From positions 186,001-250,000 of the forward strand of contig NZ_JAPTGC010000001.1 of the NCBI RefSeq assembly GCF_026891935.1: 64,000 nt of DNA, in the 5' to 3' direction. Under the pieces are notes generated by a model, which searched no databases, was not told the origin of the DNA, and saw only the letters and a program-made list of their open reading frames with translations. This document shows, one piece after another, positions 1 through 7,492 of the stretch. Within the stretch, counting starts at the first letter, position 1. The number at the start of each line of letters is the position of its first letter. The stretch comes from Methanocorpusculum vombati. GTDB taxonomy: Archaea > Halobacteriota > Methanomicrobia > Methanomicrobiales > Methanocorpusculaceae. A program made the translations under genes and the position numbers.

Positions 1-25
1 GTAGTCCATGGGCGACGGAATTATA

Positions 26-523
26 TTAACTTCCTGATAGGTTCAATAACCCGCTCAGCCGGTCAAGGGAATCCTGCATACGGGTGAATGCACCGTCCCA
101 GTCAATGTTGCTGATGGTGGTGTTTTTGTCCCGGTTGGTTAAGGGCATGTTGAAGACCTCGTCCATGAAAGAGGTAAGATTCGAGCCCGCATCATTCGCA
201 TCCGGCGTGATGAGGCCGGAGCTGTTGACAAAGGACATGTTCAGCCCCCCGCCTTCATCCAGAATGCCGGAACTGATGGTGTCGGCCTCGGCCCGGGTGA
301 CACCGTTTTTGGAAAAGACCATTCCGAAGAGTTCCAGCTTCACATTGAACTTCTCGTCCAGAGAACTGTTGGAGAGCATATTTTCGTACACCGGTGTTAT
401 GGTAATTTTGCCGATGCTCTGGTTGCCGAGCATGATATCGGTGGTCTGATCCCCGATACATCCCGCGGAAAGTACGGCGAGGACGAGGACTGCAAGAACA
501 CCTGCGGCAACCGGAATTTTCAT
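26..523 (-). CDS. Predicted lipoprotein, unknown function
   Basis: A secreted protein of about 165 residues that is probably lipid-anchored on the outer face of the membrane. The N-terminus has a short basic start, a hydrophobic stretch of about 18 residues and a lipobox ending LSAGC at about residues 18-22. The rest is polar, rich in Asn, Ser and Asp, with several N-glycosylation sequons. I chose the ATG at 521-523 because the frame extension back to 556 adds a charged stretch before the signal peptide. No clear Shine-Dalgarno sequence precedes either start. The gene lies downstream of secD on the same strand but 75 bp away. No enzymatic motif is visible and I do not recognise a family. Confidence 0.7.
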   Translation of the reverse strand: MKIPVAAGVLAVLVLAVLSAGCIGDQTTDIMLGNQSIGKITITPVYENMLSNSSLDEKFNVKLELFGMVFSKNGVTRAEADTISSGILDEGGGLNMSFVNSSGLITPDANDAGSNLTSFMDEVFNMPLTNRDKNTTISNIDWDGAFTRMQDSLDRLSGLLNLSGS

Positions 524-598
524 ACAGATGTGTTTGTGTCTCTGGGGAATAAACATTTGGCGAACGGCTGCCGGAAAAAAATTTCAAAAAAATATTTT

Positions 599-2065
599 TT
601 ATTTGGCCATGATGTCCATCACAATCTTACCGTAGGCAGGTCTTGTGATGAGGACACCAATCAGGATACCCAGGATGCTGATGATGGCAAAGCCCTTCAG
701 AGTCGAGAGGTCCATTACAATCAGCGGGAACATGGCGATGACCACCGTTGCTGCTGACGTCATGATGATGGCGAGAGCCCGCGTGAGACGCTTCAGGTAC
801 AGCGTCGGCGACGGAACCTTTCCTTCATGCACCACCTCGTCGGTGATGATCACCAGCTGATCAATACCGGTTCCAAGCACCGCAATCAGTGCGGCGATTG
901 CAGCGATGTCGAGCTGCTGGATGAAGACTGCGATACCGAGCAGAATGATAATTTCTGCCATGTTGGTTGCAATCATCGGCAGCACAATCTCGGCAACCCG
1001 GTACCGGAGATAGACCATGATGGCCACTGCGGCAAGAGCTGCAAGTCCTGCAATCAGACAGACGATCTTGAAGTAGTCGCCAAGCGCTGCGGAGGTTGAA
1101 CCGGATCCGGCAATCTCCACCTGTACCGGCAGTGCACCGGCACGCAGGTGAATCTCAAGCTCCTGCGCCTGCTGGTGTCCTTCCTCGCCCGAACCGGTTC
1201 CGGCATACAGACTATTGACCGTGTGGGTTGCAATCTGTATTGCAAGATCATTGGAGAGCGGGGCGCTGTACACTTCGGCACCGTCCAGGTACATGTTCAG
1301 GTTGTGTGCCTGCGGGTTGGTGGTTGCGCCGTACTGGATACAGGCCTGCTGCAGTGCTTTTGCACCGTCGTTGTTCAGGTTGAATCCGACACCCCAGTTG
1401 TTGGAGCCTGCCGGGTTCTGCGTCGGGTTCTGGACGGATGCAACCGAGTCTCCGTAGAGCACGTGGGCCGTTTCGTTGCCGGTCGTTACAATCCGGATCT
1501 CAAAGAGACCCTGCTTTCCGACGATCTCCTGAGCGGTCTGCATGTCAACGCCGGCCATTTCGACACGGACGTACTGCGCAACACCGTTGGCGTTGGTTAA
1601 GGTGTTGACTTTGACATCGTTCGTACCCAGGCTGTTGACTTTGGACTCCAGAATCCGTTTCACGGTCTCGGCAGTGGTCGTGCCCACACCGTTTTCGTAA
1701 CTGATGAAGGTTGCACCTGCTGCGGCGGTTGCGGCGCGGAGTTCCTCTTCGGTTGCTTTTTTCTGGACTTCGAGATGGTACAGATCGATTGGAACAACGG
1801 TACAGTCAAGGGCTTCTCCCATTTTGGCTGCAACATCGTTTACGTCTGCTCCGGCACCGATGGTGACAACTTCTGCCTGGAACTCAAGCTGAATCCAGGA
1901 TCCTCCGTCGAGGTCAAGGCCGAACTGGAGATTGGTCATGGCATCGCCGCGGTCGCCCATCGGTACAAAGATTGCGGCAAGTGCGATGATTACGAGAACG
2001 ATGACCAGCAGGACACGGAGGTCTTTGATTGTGGCAAGCCATCCGGATGTTTTCTTTTCGCTCAT
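599..2065 (-). CDS. secD: Protein-export membrane protein SecD
   Basis: Subunit of the SecDF complex, which assists translocation and release of secreted proteins at the Sec channel. One membrane helix at about residues 17-34 is followed by the signature FGLDLDGG at about 48-55. A large external domain (about 60-320) and five more hydrophobic helices (about 330-485) complete the usual six-helix architecture. The fourth-helix motif reads GTGIDQLVIITDE, the archaeal counterpart of the bacterial GAAVDANVLIFE motif. Its ATG overlaps the secF stop codon by 4 nt, so the pair is translationally coupled. Length (488 aa) is normal for archaeal SecD. Known of the family: archaea lack SecA, so how SecDF acts there is less clear than in bacteria. 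Confidence 0.95.
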   Translation of the reverse strand: MSEKKTSGWLATIKDLRVLLVIVLVIIALAAIFVPMGDRGDAMTNLQFGLDLDGGSWIQLEFQAEVVTIGAGADVNDVAAKMGEALDCTVVPIDLYHLEVQKKATEEELRAATAAAGATFISYENGVGTTTAETVKRILESKVNSLGTNDVKVNTLTNANGVAQYVRVEMAGVDMQTAQEIVGKQGLFEIRIVTTGNETAHVLYGDSVASVQNPTQNPAGSNNWGVGFNLNNDGAKALQQACIQYGATTNPQAHNLNMYLDGAEVYSAPLSNDLAIQIATHTVNSLYAGTGSGEEGHQQAQELEIHLRAGALPVQVEIAGSGSTSAALGDYFKIVCLIAGLAALAAVAIMVYLRYRVAEIVLPMIATNMAEIIILLGIAVFIQQLDIAAIAALIAVLGTGIDQLVIITDEVVHEGKVPSPTLYLKRLTRALAIIMTSAATVVIAMFPLIVMDLSTLKGFAIISILGILIGVLITRPAYGKIVMDIMAK

Positions 2066-2964
2066 GATTTTGCCCCCTTAATCTTTGGTTTATTGTTTGC
2101 GGGCTGTTTCTTTCCCTCCTCTTTTTCCATGTAGAGACGGAGGACACCAGCGTTAAACGCCCAGGTGAAGATCATATCACAGATAAGGCCGATGACGAGC
2201 ACGGCGGCGATGTTGTAGAGGGTCGGGACCTGACCGATGAGGGCAACAATCAGCATGGCGACGATTGCGGCGAGCGTTGTCGTGGTCATGATGAATCCGG
2301 TATGGAATGCGCCGGCCATTTTGTCGACAAGTTTTCCCTGACGTTTGAGTACTTTACTGGTCAGGAGGATGTTGCTGTCGACCGAGTATCCGATGAGCAT
2401 GAGAAGTGCTGCGGTTGTCGCAAGCGACAGTTCGATGCCGAGGACATTCATGACGCCTGCGGTGATGGTGATGTCGGCGACTCCCGCAAAAACGACGGTG
2501 GCTGCCGGGATGAGTTTGCGGAATGCAATGAAGACGACGATTGCCATGCCGATAAAGGCGAAGAGGAGGGCAACCATTGCCTGGGACTGGAGCGTTGCAC
2601 CGAAGTTGGCGCCGATCTGGTCGATGCTTGCGTCAGGGTACTTGGCGAGTGTTTTTTCGTTGAACTCCATCATTTCTTCGTTGGACATCGGGCCGAATTT
2701 GATGTAGTATCCGGCACTGCCGACTCCTTCGTCGATGGAGGTCAGGGGGTATCCTGCGTAGAATGCAGTAATCTGGTCTTTGGTATCGGTGGTGTGAATT
2801 GTGACCGCGGTACCTCCGGCAAAGTCAATGCCGGGGGTGACGGGCATGCCGGTGTTTGCGAAGGTGAACACGACAATGGCCGCGGCAACAAGGAAGATCA
2901 GAAACGGGATGAGCATCATCCGTTTCGGATCGTATTTGTTGATATCGTACCGGGGAAGTTCCAT
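2062..2964 (-). CDS. secF: Protein-export membrane protein SecF
   Basis: Partner of SecD in the export complex. Six hydrophobic helices are apparent: one at about residues 17-36, then five from about 128 to 285. The signature GIDFAGGT sits at about 45-52 and the conserved IGYSVDSNILLTSK motif at about 190-205. It is the first gene of a secF-secD operon. The stop overlaps the secD start by 4 nt (ATGA). The ATG at 2962-2964 is preceded at close range by an AT-rich TATA-like stretch (AATATAAATAA), which suggests a short or absent leader. The lysine-rich C-terminal tail is cytoplasmic by the positive-inside rule. Confidence 0.95.
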   Translation of the reverse strand: MELPRYDINKYDPKRMMLIPFLIFLVAAAIVVFTFANTGMPVTPGIDFAGGTAVTIHTTDTKDQITAFYAGYPLTSIDEGVGSAGYYIKFGPMSNEEMMEFNEKTLAKYPDASIDQIGANFGATLQSQAMVALLFAFIGMAIVVFIAFRKLIPAATVVFAGVADITITAGVMNVLGIELSLATTAALLMLIGYSVDSNILLTSKVLKRQGKLVDKMAGAFHTGFIMTTTTLAAIVAMLIVALIGQVPTLYNIAAVLVIGLICDMIFTWAFNAGVLRLYMEKEEGKKQPANNKPKIKGAKS

Positions 2965-3037
2965 GGTTTATTTATATTGATTTTCAAAGGATATAATAAG
3001 TCATGCCTGTCCGGCGGGAGGGCTGAAAAATAGAGGG

Positions 3038-3856
3038 TTATTCTTGGTGTTTGCTGCCGGATGCGCCTTTCTGGGCCCGCATGTCGGCGGCGGTTACGTT
3101 GGGGTGGTGGTATCTGGGCCGTTCGTCGGTTTTGCCGCCGCAGGAGATGGCTTCTACGGGGCAGTACTGGAGGCAGGCAAGACAGCCTTCGCAGTGGTCA
3201 AGCCATTCTTTTTTGCCTTTGGGAAGTATCCGGATGTTGTTGACGGGGCAGATATCGACGCAGAGCATGCAGCCGTTGCAGTTTGAGCTGACGACGAATT
3301 TTTTGCCGAATGCGGGGATTTTTTTCATGAACGGTTTGTACATGACGAGCCGCAGCAGTTTTCCGGTTGGGGTGAGGTCGATATGCCGCGGGCGCCGTTC
3401 GCGAACTGCTTCGGTGAGGACGGCGACTTTTCTGAGTGCGTCTTCGCGGATGGTTTTCTGTTCGGGTTTGGCGGGCGGTGCGGAGAGGGGGATGTAGTTG
3501 TCCGGCATGCGGATCCACCATGCGGCGTTGAGGTCGTGACCGCTCTGTTTAGTGAGGGCGGATATCTGGCCGGTGGGGGAGCCGTATGTTCCTCCTTCGG
3601 TGACGACGGAGAAGACGTAGCCGGCGTCCGAGAGGTCGAGGATGTCAAAGAATCTGACAACGATGCCCGGCAGGCCCATGGCGTAGAGGGGGGAGATGAT
3701 GCCGATGTTGGCGTCTGTTTCTGCCCGGATTTTTTCTCCGTCGAGGAGCAGCATGGGGATGGGGACGAGTTCGGTTTCCGGCAGCCGGTCGGCTATGGCG
3801 CGGGCAACGGCGAGGCTGTTGCCTGTTCCGGTGAAGTAGTAGAGTATTGTTTTCAT
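3038..3856 (-). CDS. EFR1-family flavodoxin/ferredoxin protein
   Basis: Predicted cytoplasmic electron carrier that joins an N-terminal flavodoxin-like domain to a C-terminal pair of 4Fe-4S clusters. The flavin-phosphate loop TGTGNS lies at about residues 9-14. Two CxxCxxCxxxCP motifs (CNGCMLCVDICP and CEGCLACLQYCP) lie at about 193-204 and 221-232, typical of a two-cluster ferredoxin. The family is common in anaerobes and its partners are mostly unknown. The gene stands alone between secF and an unrelated methyltransferase, so context gives no substrate. GC content matches the surrounding core genes. The start is the ATG at 3854-3856. Confidence 0.85.
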   Translation of the reverse strand: MKTILYYFTGTGNSLAVARAIADRLPETELVPIPMLLLDGEKIRAETDANIGIISPLYAMGLPGIVVRFFDILDLSDAGYVFSVVTEGGTYGSPTGQISALTKQSGHDLNAAWWIRMPDNYIPLSAPPAKPEQKTIREDALRKVAVLTEAVRERRPRHIDLTPTGKLLRLVMYKPFMKKIPAFGKKFVVSSNCNGCMLCVDICPVNNIRILPKGKKEWLDHCEGCLACLQYCPVEAISCGGKTDERPRYHHPNVTAADMRAQKGASGSKHQE

Positions 3857-3958
3857 GGCGGTGATCGGCCGGTCTTTTGGTATTGTATAGAGTCCGGCGT
3901 TCCTCCTGTTGGATATATTTGTCGGGCGCGTGGTTATAGATTGTGCTGGGGGAAAAAG

Positions 3959-4885
3959 TTAAGATGATTTTGTTGCTCGAATTACTCCATGGCGGAGATA
4001 TGGATATTTATTGTCCAGAGACAATGTCGTGTAACCTGGTGTTTTGGAGGTGATAAAACCATGATTGCAGAGCAGTGCCCCCAGCACATCTTCATCATCT
4101 GCTTTATGATAGATGCAGGTTACTACTTTTTTGAGATCATCTGACGAGAGTATTTTTTTTGAGCCAAGAAGCACTTGTTTTTCGTATCCCTCCACATCAA
4201 GTTTGAGGAAGTTCGGATATTCTTTGTCTGCGAAGTAATCGTCCAACGTGATGTTTACTTCGTCTGTTATATCTGAGAGATACTTCTGGACGATGACTAC
4301 TTTATCTTTCCATGGAGCAAATGTTGCTTTGAGCGGTTCCATCCATTGTTCTTCTGGTTCGAAGAGATAGAGCTTTTTACATTTCTCTACTATTGAGAGG
4401 GAAAAATTTCCTTCAGCAACACCACAATCCACAACAATGCTATTTTCATCAACAACAAAGTCCTCTGACAGGTAACAGTGAGGGGAGAGGAGATGCTGTT
4501 CTATTTCCTGAAGGCCAAAGTAATTGATTCGTATCTTTTGATCATCCCAATCGTTTGGAAAGTACAGTTTTTCCTCTCCAAGATACACGTACGGGAGATC
4601 GTATTCCTTGTCTTTGAATATCTGTATAGAGTTTATCTTTTTTCTGTTTTGAGGTGTGAATCTATCTGCCCATTCATATGGGAATGCTATGAGACCGTTC
4701 CGAGAGATATATTTCACTATATTTTGGATTTCCGTATCGTTTGAGTCTGAATATGCTGCGATTATTTTTTGGATGGTGGGTCTGTCATAATAGTGTTTGT
4801 TGTAATATTTCTGAATTGTTGGCAATAATGCATCTGGAATGACCCGTTTTCCAAAGTTTACAATTTTATGATTCATAGTCTCCAT
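3959..4885 (-). CDS. FkbM-family methyltransferase
   Basis: Predicted SAM-dependent methyltransferase of the FkbM type, often involved in modifying surface sugars or lipids. The SAM-binding motif VDCGVAEGNFS sits in the middle of the protein. The later LKLDVEGYE motif matches the conserved acidic post-II segment of FkbM enzymes. The N-terminal 130 residues do not match a recognisable domain. I start at the ATG 4883-4885 because GGGAGGTG stands 5 nt upstream, whereas the upstream extension to 4912 lacks such a site. The gene is clearly AT-richer than its neighbours and has no operon partner, which fits recent acquisition. The acceptor substrate cannot be read from the sequence. Confidence 0.8.
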   Translation of the reverse strand: METMNHKIVNFGKRVIPDALLPTIQKYYNKHYYDRPTIQKIIAAYSDSNDTEIQNIVKYISRNGLIAFPYEWADRFTPQNRKKINSIQIFKDKEYDLPYVYLGEEKLYFPNDWDDQKIRINYFGLQEIEQHLLSPHCYLSEDFVVDENSIVVDCGVAEGNFSLSIVEKCKKLYLFEPEEQWMEPLKATFAPWKDKVVIVQKYLSDITDEVNITLDDYFADKEYPNFLKLDVEGYEKQVLLGSKKILSSDDLKKVVTCIYHKADDEDVLGALLCNHGFITSKTPGYTTLSLDNKYPYLRHGVIRATKSS

Positions 4886-4991
4886 CACCACCTCCCAATA
4901 TTTCAAATACAACTAATTGAATTTCAATGAATTACAAGGAATCATTTAGCGTTGCCACACTTAATAATTTCCCCCGACCCGTAGTACATAT

Positions 4992-5336
4992 ATGACCCGT
5001 TCCCTTCGGTCAGGAGAAAAACCCGAACAGATCAGCATGCGGATGCCCAAAGATCTGGTCGTCAAAGTCGATATCCTCAAAGAAAAAGAAGGAGTTGACC
5101 GCTCGGCCATCATCAACAAAGCCGTGCGGTACTGGACAGAAATCGAAGGAAACATCACCACCGACCACCAAATCCTCAACCGCCTCGACACCATCGAGAC
5201 CAACACCACCGAACTTCGCGGAGAGATCGACAAAGTCATACAGGACTTCCGCAAAGAAAAGGATCAGCTGCAGGAACTTCTCGGCAAACAGCAGAACACC
5301 ATCGACACCCTGCTTGCCATGCTCGCCAAAAAATAG
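4992..5336 (+). CDS. Ribbon-helix-helix protein with coiled-coil tail
   Basis: Small predicted DNA-binding protein (114 aa). Residues about 10-53 have a ribbon-helix-helix pattern: a short beta strand (EQISMRMP), a helix rich in Lys and Glu, a GVDRSAII turn and a second helix. Residues about 55-112 form a continuous heptad-like helix rich in Glu, Leu, Gln and Lys, a likely coiled coil for oligomerisation. Such proteins are usually CopG-type repressors, antitoxins or plasmid-partition factors. No toxin gene is adjacent. A palindrome (5353-5378) begins 17 nt after the stop, and a cluster of GTTACC palindromes lies further downstream. These are candidate binding sites, but this is inference. Confidence 0.75.
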   Translation: MTRSLRSGEKPEQISMRMPKDLVVKVDILKEKEGVDRSAIINKAVRYWTEIEGNITTDHQILNRLDTIETNTTELRGEIDKVIQDFRKEKDQLQELLGKQQNTIDTLLAMLAKK

Positions 5337-5352
5337 CCCCCACTCTTCTTCC

Positions 5353-5378
5353 TGTACTGTACTCTTTAGTACAGTACA
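5353..5378. repeat. Perfect 11-bp inverted repeat after the RHH gene
   Basis: TGTACTGTACT (5353-5363) and AGTACAGTACA (5368-5378) are exact reverse complements separated by 4 nt (CTTT). The element starts 17 nt after the stop of the ribbon-helix-helix gene. It could be a transcription terminator or an operator. The internal TGTAC direct repeat in each arm resembles an operator for a ribbon-helix-helix dimer array. AGTACA also occurs at 4983-4988, just upstream of that gene's start codon. No T-run follows the hairpin on the + strand, which argues against a simple intrinsic terminator. Confidence 0.75.
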
Positions 5379-5426
5379 ACGTAGTAGTAATAGTAGGAGA
5401 AAGAAAAAAATCCGGAAGGGCAGCCG

Positions 5427-5681
5427 TGTTACCGACGGGGTCGGTAACAAAATTGGCTTATGTTACGGACTTAAATCTCATTTGCCCTCATTTACACGGA
5501 CTTCGTGATTTTGTTACCGGTGTTTTATCATTGTGCTCCTGTATCTGAAAGAAACTCTAACCACAGTACTGATTTTGCGGTAACAGAGGTAACAAAAACT
5601 CAAAAATTCGGGAATCAGTCTTCAAAAACATTTTCCGAAAATATTTGCGGAGATTTTTGTTACCTGCCTGTCGGTAACAAA
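5427..5681. repeat. Cluster of GTTACC/GGTAAC palindromic half-sites
   Basis: This spacer lies between the 3' ends of two convergent genes (5337-5719). I see about eight GTTAC/GTAAC half-sites in 255 bp. Two form perfect inverted repeats: TGTTACCGA/TCGGTAACA (5427-5435 and 5441-5449) and TTTGTTACC/GGTAACAAA (5656-5664 and 5673-5681). Others are TGTTACGG (5461-5468), TTTTGTTACC (5509-5518), and GGTAACA (5579-5585) next to GGTAACAAAA (5588-5597). No convincing gene is present in the spacer. Because both flanking genes end here, this is not an ordinary promoter. It could be an iteron-like or partition-like protein-binding array, or a structured RNA. Confidence 0.8.
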
Positions 5682-5719
5682 TCACCTCCGCCCGGCGTTT
5701 GCCGGCATGGACCGGCAGC

Positions 5720-6838
5720 CTACTCCTCATCAAACTTCAGCAGCGCAAACAGTCTCGTATTCACATAAATCCGCTCTTTTCCGATCCGCACCGACGCAAG
5801 AACCCCAATCTCTTCCAGAGCCTTCAGATACTTCATCGCCGTCTGCCGGTTCCCGATTCCCCGTGCAACCAGAAAGGCAGGTTTACAGTACGGCTGCAAA
5901 AATATCTCCTCGACCAAATCATAGGAGTAGATCTTCGGCAGTTTCTCTTTACAGACCGCAATCGTTTCATCCATCAGTGTTTTGATTGCAGAAATCCGGT
6001 CATAAGTCCAGTCCGCGGTTTCCCGGACCGCGTTCAGCATGAAAACAATCCACTCCTCCCACTCCTCGTTCTCAGTAACTCTCCGGAGACGCGAGTAATA
6101 CTCGGATTTGTGCTGGATGATGTAGCGGCTGAGATAGAGCGTCGGAATATCAAGGAGGTCCTGATCGATCAGATAGAGGATATTCAGGATTCTTCCCGTT
6201 CTCCCGTTCGCATCGCCGAACGGATGTATTGCCTCAAACTGATAATGAATCAGCGCCAGACGAATCAGTGCGTCGGGTTCTCTGCCGCCGTTCATGTAGT
6301 CTTCCAGCTGGTGTATCAGATTCTCCAGAACGATCGGATCGTCCGGCGGCGTATACACACATCCCTCCGGGCCTTTGATGTAGGTACCTGTGTTCGGACT
6401 CCGGCGATCCGTCTCCTGGTCCAGCAGAACCGAACAGATGCGGGTAAGCAGAATTTCTCCCAGTTTTTTCCCGGATTTTAACTCGCCGACCCCGACGGCG
6501 AGTGCCTCCCGATACCGGAGAACTTCCTTTGTTGCCGGATCGATCTTCTCCTCCGGCACCGACAGGGCCGTGTAAAGGGCATTGCTGGTGGTGAAGATAT
6601 TCTCAATCCGGGAACTCGCGGTTGCCTCCAGCAGCGGGATAGAACTGATGAGTATTCCCTGATTGGGAATGAGTTTGCCTGCCTCCCGCATCCGGGCAAG
6701 CGATGTTTTTGCCTCGGCACAGGCTCTCCATATCCGGATCGTCTCAATATCTGCCTTCGGGGGCAGGTGCGGCATGGTATTGTAGGGGATGTTTGGATCC
6801 GTATGTGCCATAGTCTCTGTGAGTAATTTGTCTGCCAC
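5720..6838 (-). CDS. Fic-family protein (predicted AMP-transferase)
   Basis: Predicted Fic enzyme, which typically transfers AMP from ATP to a target protein. The catalytic motif HPFGDANGRTGR lies at residues 205-216. An N-terminal inhibitory helix of the (S/T)xxxE(G/N) type is present as SSRIEN at 75-80, so activity is probably held back in cis (class II Fic). The C-terminal 90 residues look like a winged helix (GNRQTAMKYLKALEEIGVL). This N-inhibitor/Fic/winged-helix order is common in prokaryotes. The frame begins at GTG 6836-6838; an ATG at 6809-6811 is an alternative, and neither has a strong ribosome site. Three 72-bp tandem repeats begin 10 bp upstream. No separate antitoxin gene is adjacent. 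Confidence 0.9.
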   Translation of the reverse strand: MADKLLTETMAHTDPNIPYNTMPHLPPKADIETIRIWRACAEAKTSLARMREAGKLIPNQGILISSIPLLEATASSRIENIFTTSNALYTALSVPEEKIDPATKEVLRYREALAVGVGELKSGKKLGEILLTRICSVLLDQETDRRSPNTGTYIKGPEGCVYTPPDDPIVLENLIHQLEDYMNGGREPDALIRLALIHYQFEAIHPFGDANGRTGRILNILYLIDQDLLDIPTLYLSRYIIQHKSEYYSRLRRVTENEEWEEWIVFMLNAVRETADWTYDRISAIKTLMDETIAVCKEKLPKIYSYDLVEEIFLQPYCKPAFLVARGIGNRQTAMKYLKALEEIGVLASVRIGKERIYVNTRLFALLKFDEE

Positions 6839-6848
6839 CCATATCTAT

Positions 6849-7064
6849 CTGTCGAAAAAATGAAAAAATTTCGACACGAGATCTTCGATCTGTTTACGGC
6901 GTATACTCATGTGCATACACCTGTCGAAAAAATGAAAAAATTTCGACACGGGATCTTCGATCTGTTCACGGCGTATACACATGTGCATATACCTGTCGAA
7001 AAAATGAAAAAATTTCGACACAAGATCTTCGATCTGTTCACGGCATATACCCATGTGCATGCAC
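6849..7064. repeat. Three tandem copies of a 72-bp repeat
   Basis: Copies occupy 6849-6920, 6921-6992 and 6993-7064 with no spacer between them and only a few substitutions. Each unit holds a dyad GTCGAAA...TTTCGAC around an A-rich centre, a smaller dyad AGATC-TTC-GATCT, and a near-palindrome centred on ACATGTGC. The array lies just upstream of the Fic start codon. Because 72 is a multiple of three, open frames of about 90 codons run through it on both strands. In the + frame most copy-to-copy changes fall in third positions (TTT/TTC, GCG/GCA, ACT/ACA/ACC) but two codons change residue. I see no ribosome site, so I treat it as a repeat array and not as a gene. Confidence 0.9.
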
Positions 7065-7181
7065 TCTTTCCCAGGGTCTCCCCCCGCTCCGGTATGATAA
7101 ACATCCCCTGCAGACACATAATGATGTTGTGACGACCATCAGTCTGTATGACTATAGAGCACAAGCCCGAATTATTCTGAC

Positions 7182-7400
7182 ATGATAACCATCCGGATCA
7201 GCCGCGCAACCCGGGAAAAACTCAGGAACGGAAACATGACGTACGATGATGAAAATGCAGGAGTCGTAATCATTGATGCCATGGGAATAAACCAAACACA
7301 TAAGCAAATACGATCTCTTCTAAAAACAAAAAACTCAAAAGAAAATGCTGCGAGAGGGATCCGAACCCCCGACTTCCAGATTATGAGTCTGGCGCCCTAA
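7182..7400 (+). pseudogene. Fragment resembling an archaeal antitoxin
   Basis: The first 25 codons (MITIRISRATREKLRNG then MTYDD) resemble the N-terminus of small archaeal VapB-like antitoxins, which bind DNA and start with a TIRIS strand and end with a TYDD motif. After TYDD the similarity stops. The frame runs on through AT-rich sequence and then antisense across the tRNA gene, ending at 7400, so the true gene probably ended or was truncated before 7346. No toxin gene follows. It is either a decayed remnant or a chance match. The boundary given is the open frame. Confidence 0.35.
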
Positions 7401-7419
7401 CCAGCTAGGCCACCGCAGC
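7346..7419 (-). tRNA. tRNA-Met (CAT anticodon), probably elongator
   Basis: A complete cloverleaf can be drawn on the minus strand. The acceptor stem GCTGCGG pairs with TCGCAGC, with one G-T pair at the inner end. The D arm begins GCCT, the anticodon stem CCAGA/TCTGG encloses CTCATAA, and the T arm GGGGG-TTCGGAT-CCCTC follows. The discriminator base is A and CCA is not encoded. Anticodon CAT can also mark tRNA-Ile2, which is modified at C34. The acceptor sequence looks unlike the initiator (AGCGGG type) or the GGGCCC-type archaeal Ile2, so elongator Met is preferred. No intron is seen. Confidence 0.9.
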
Positions 7420-7492
7420 AAGAAGTGCATTATAAGAAGGACGTATCAAAATATATACGTTACTGATTTCATCCCGGAAAAGAGAGGAAGAA

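Noticed and set aside
5505-5768. 87-codon frame in the palindrome region
   Set aside because: No start signal or family; it crosses the repeat cluster and the 3' end of the Fic gene.
6849-7064. Possible CRISPR array
   Set aside because: The repeats are contiguous with no spacers of different sequence, and no cas genes are nearby. It is a tandem repeat.
6845-7164. Open frames on both strands through the 72-bp repeats
   Set aside because: They arise because the period is a multiple of three. No ribosome site, no family, and they compete on both strands. Kept only as a finding.
7346-7419. tRNA-Ile with CAT anticodon (k2C/agmatidine type)
   Set aside because: The acceptor stem does not look like archaeal Ile2. 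Elongator Met is preferred, although anticodon alone cannot decide.
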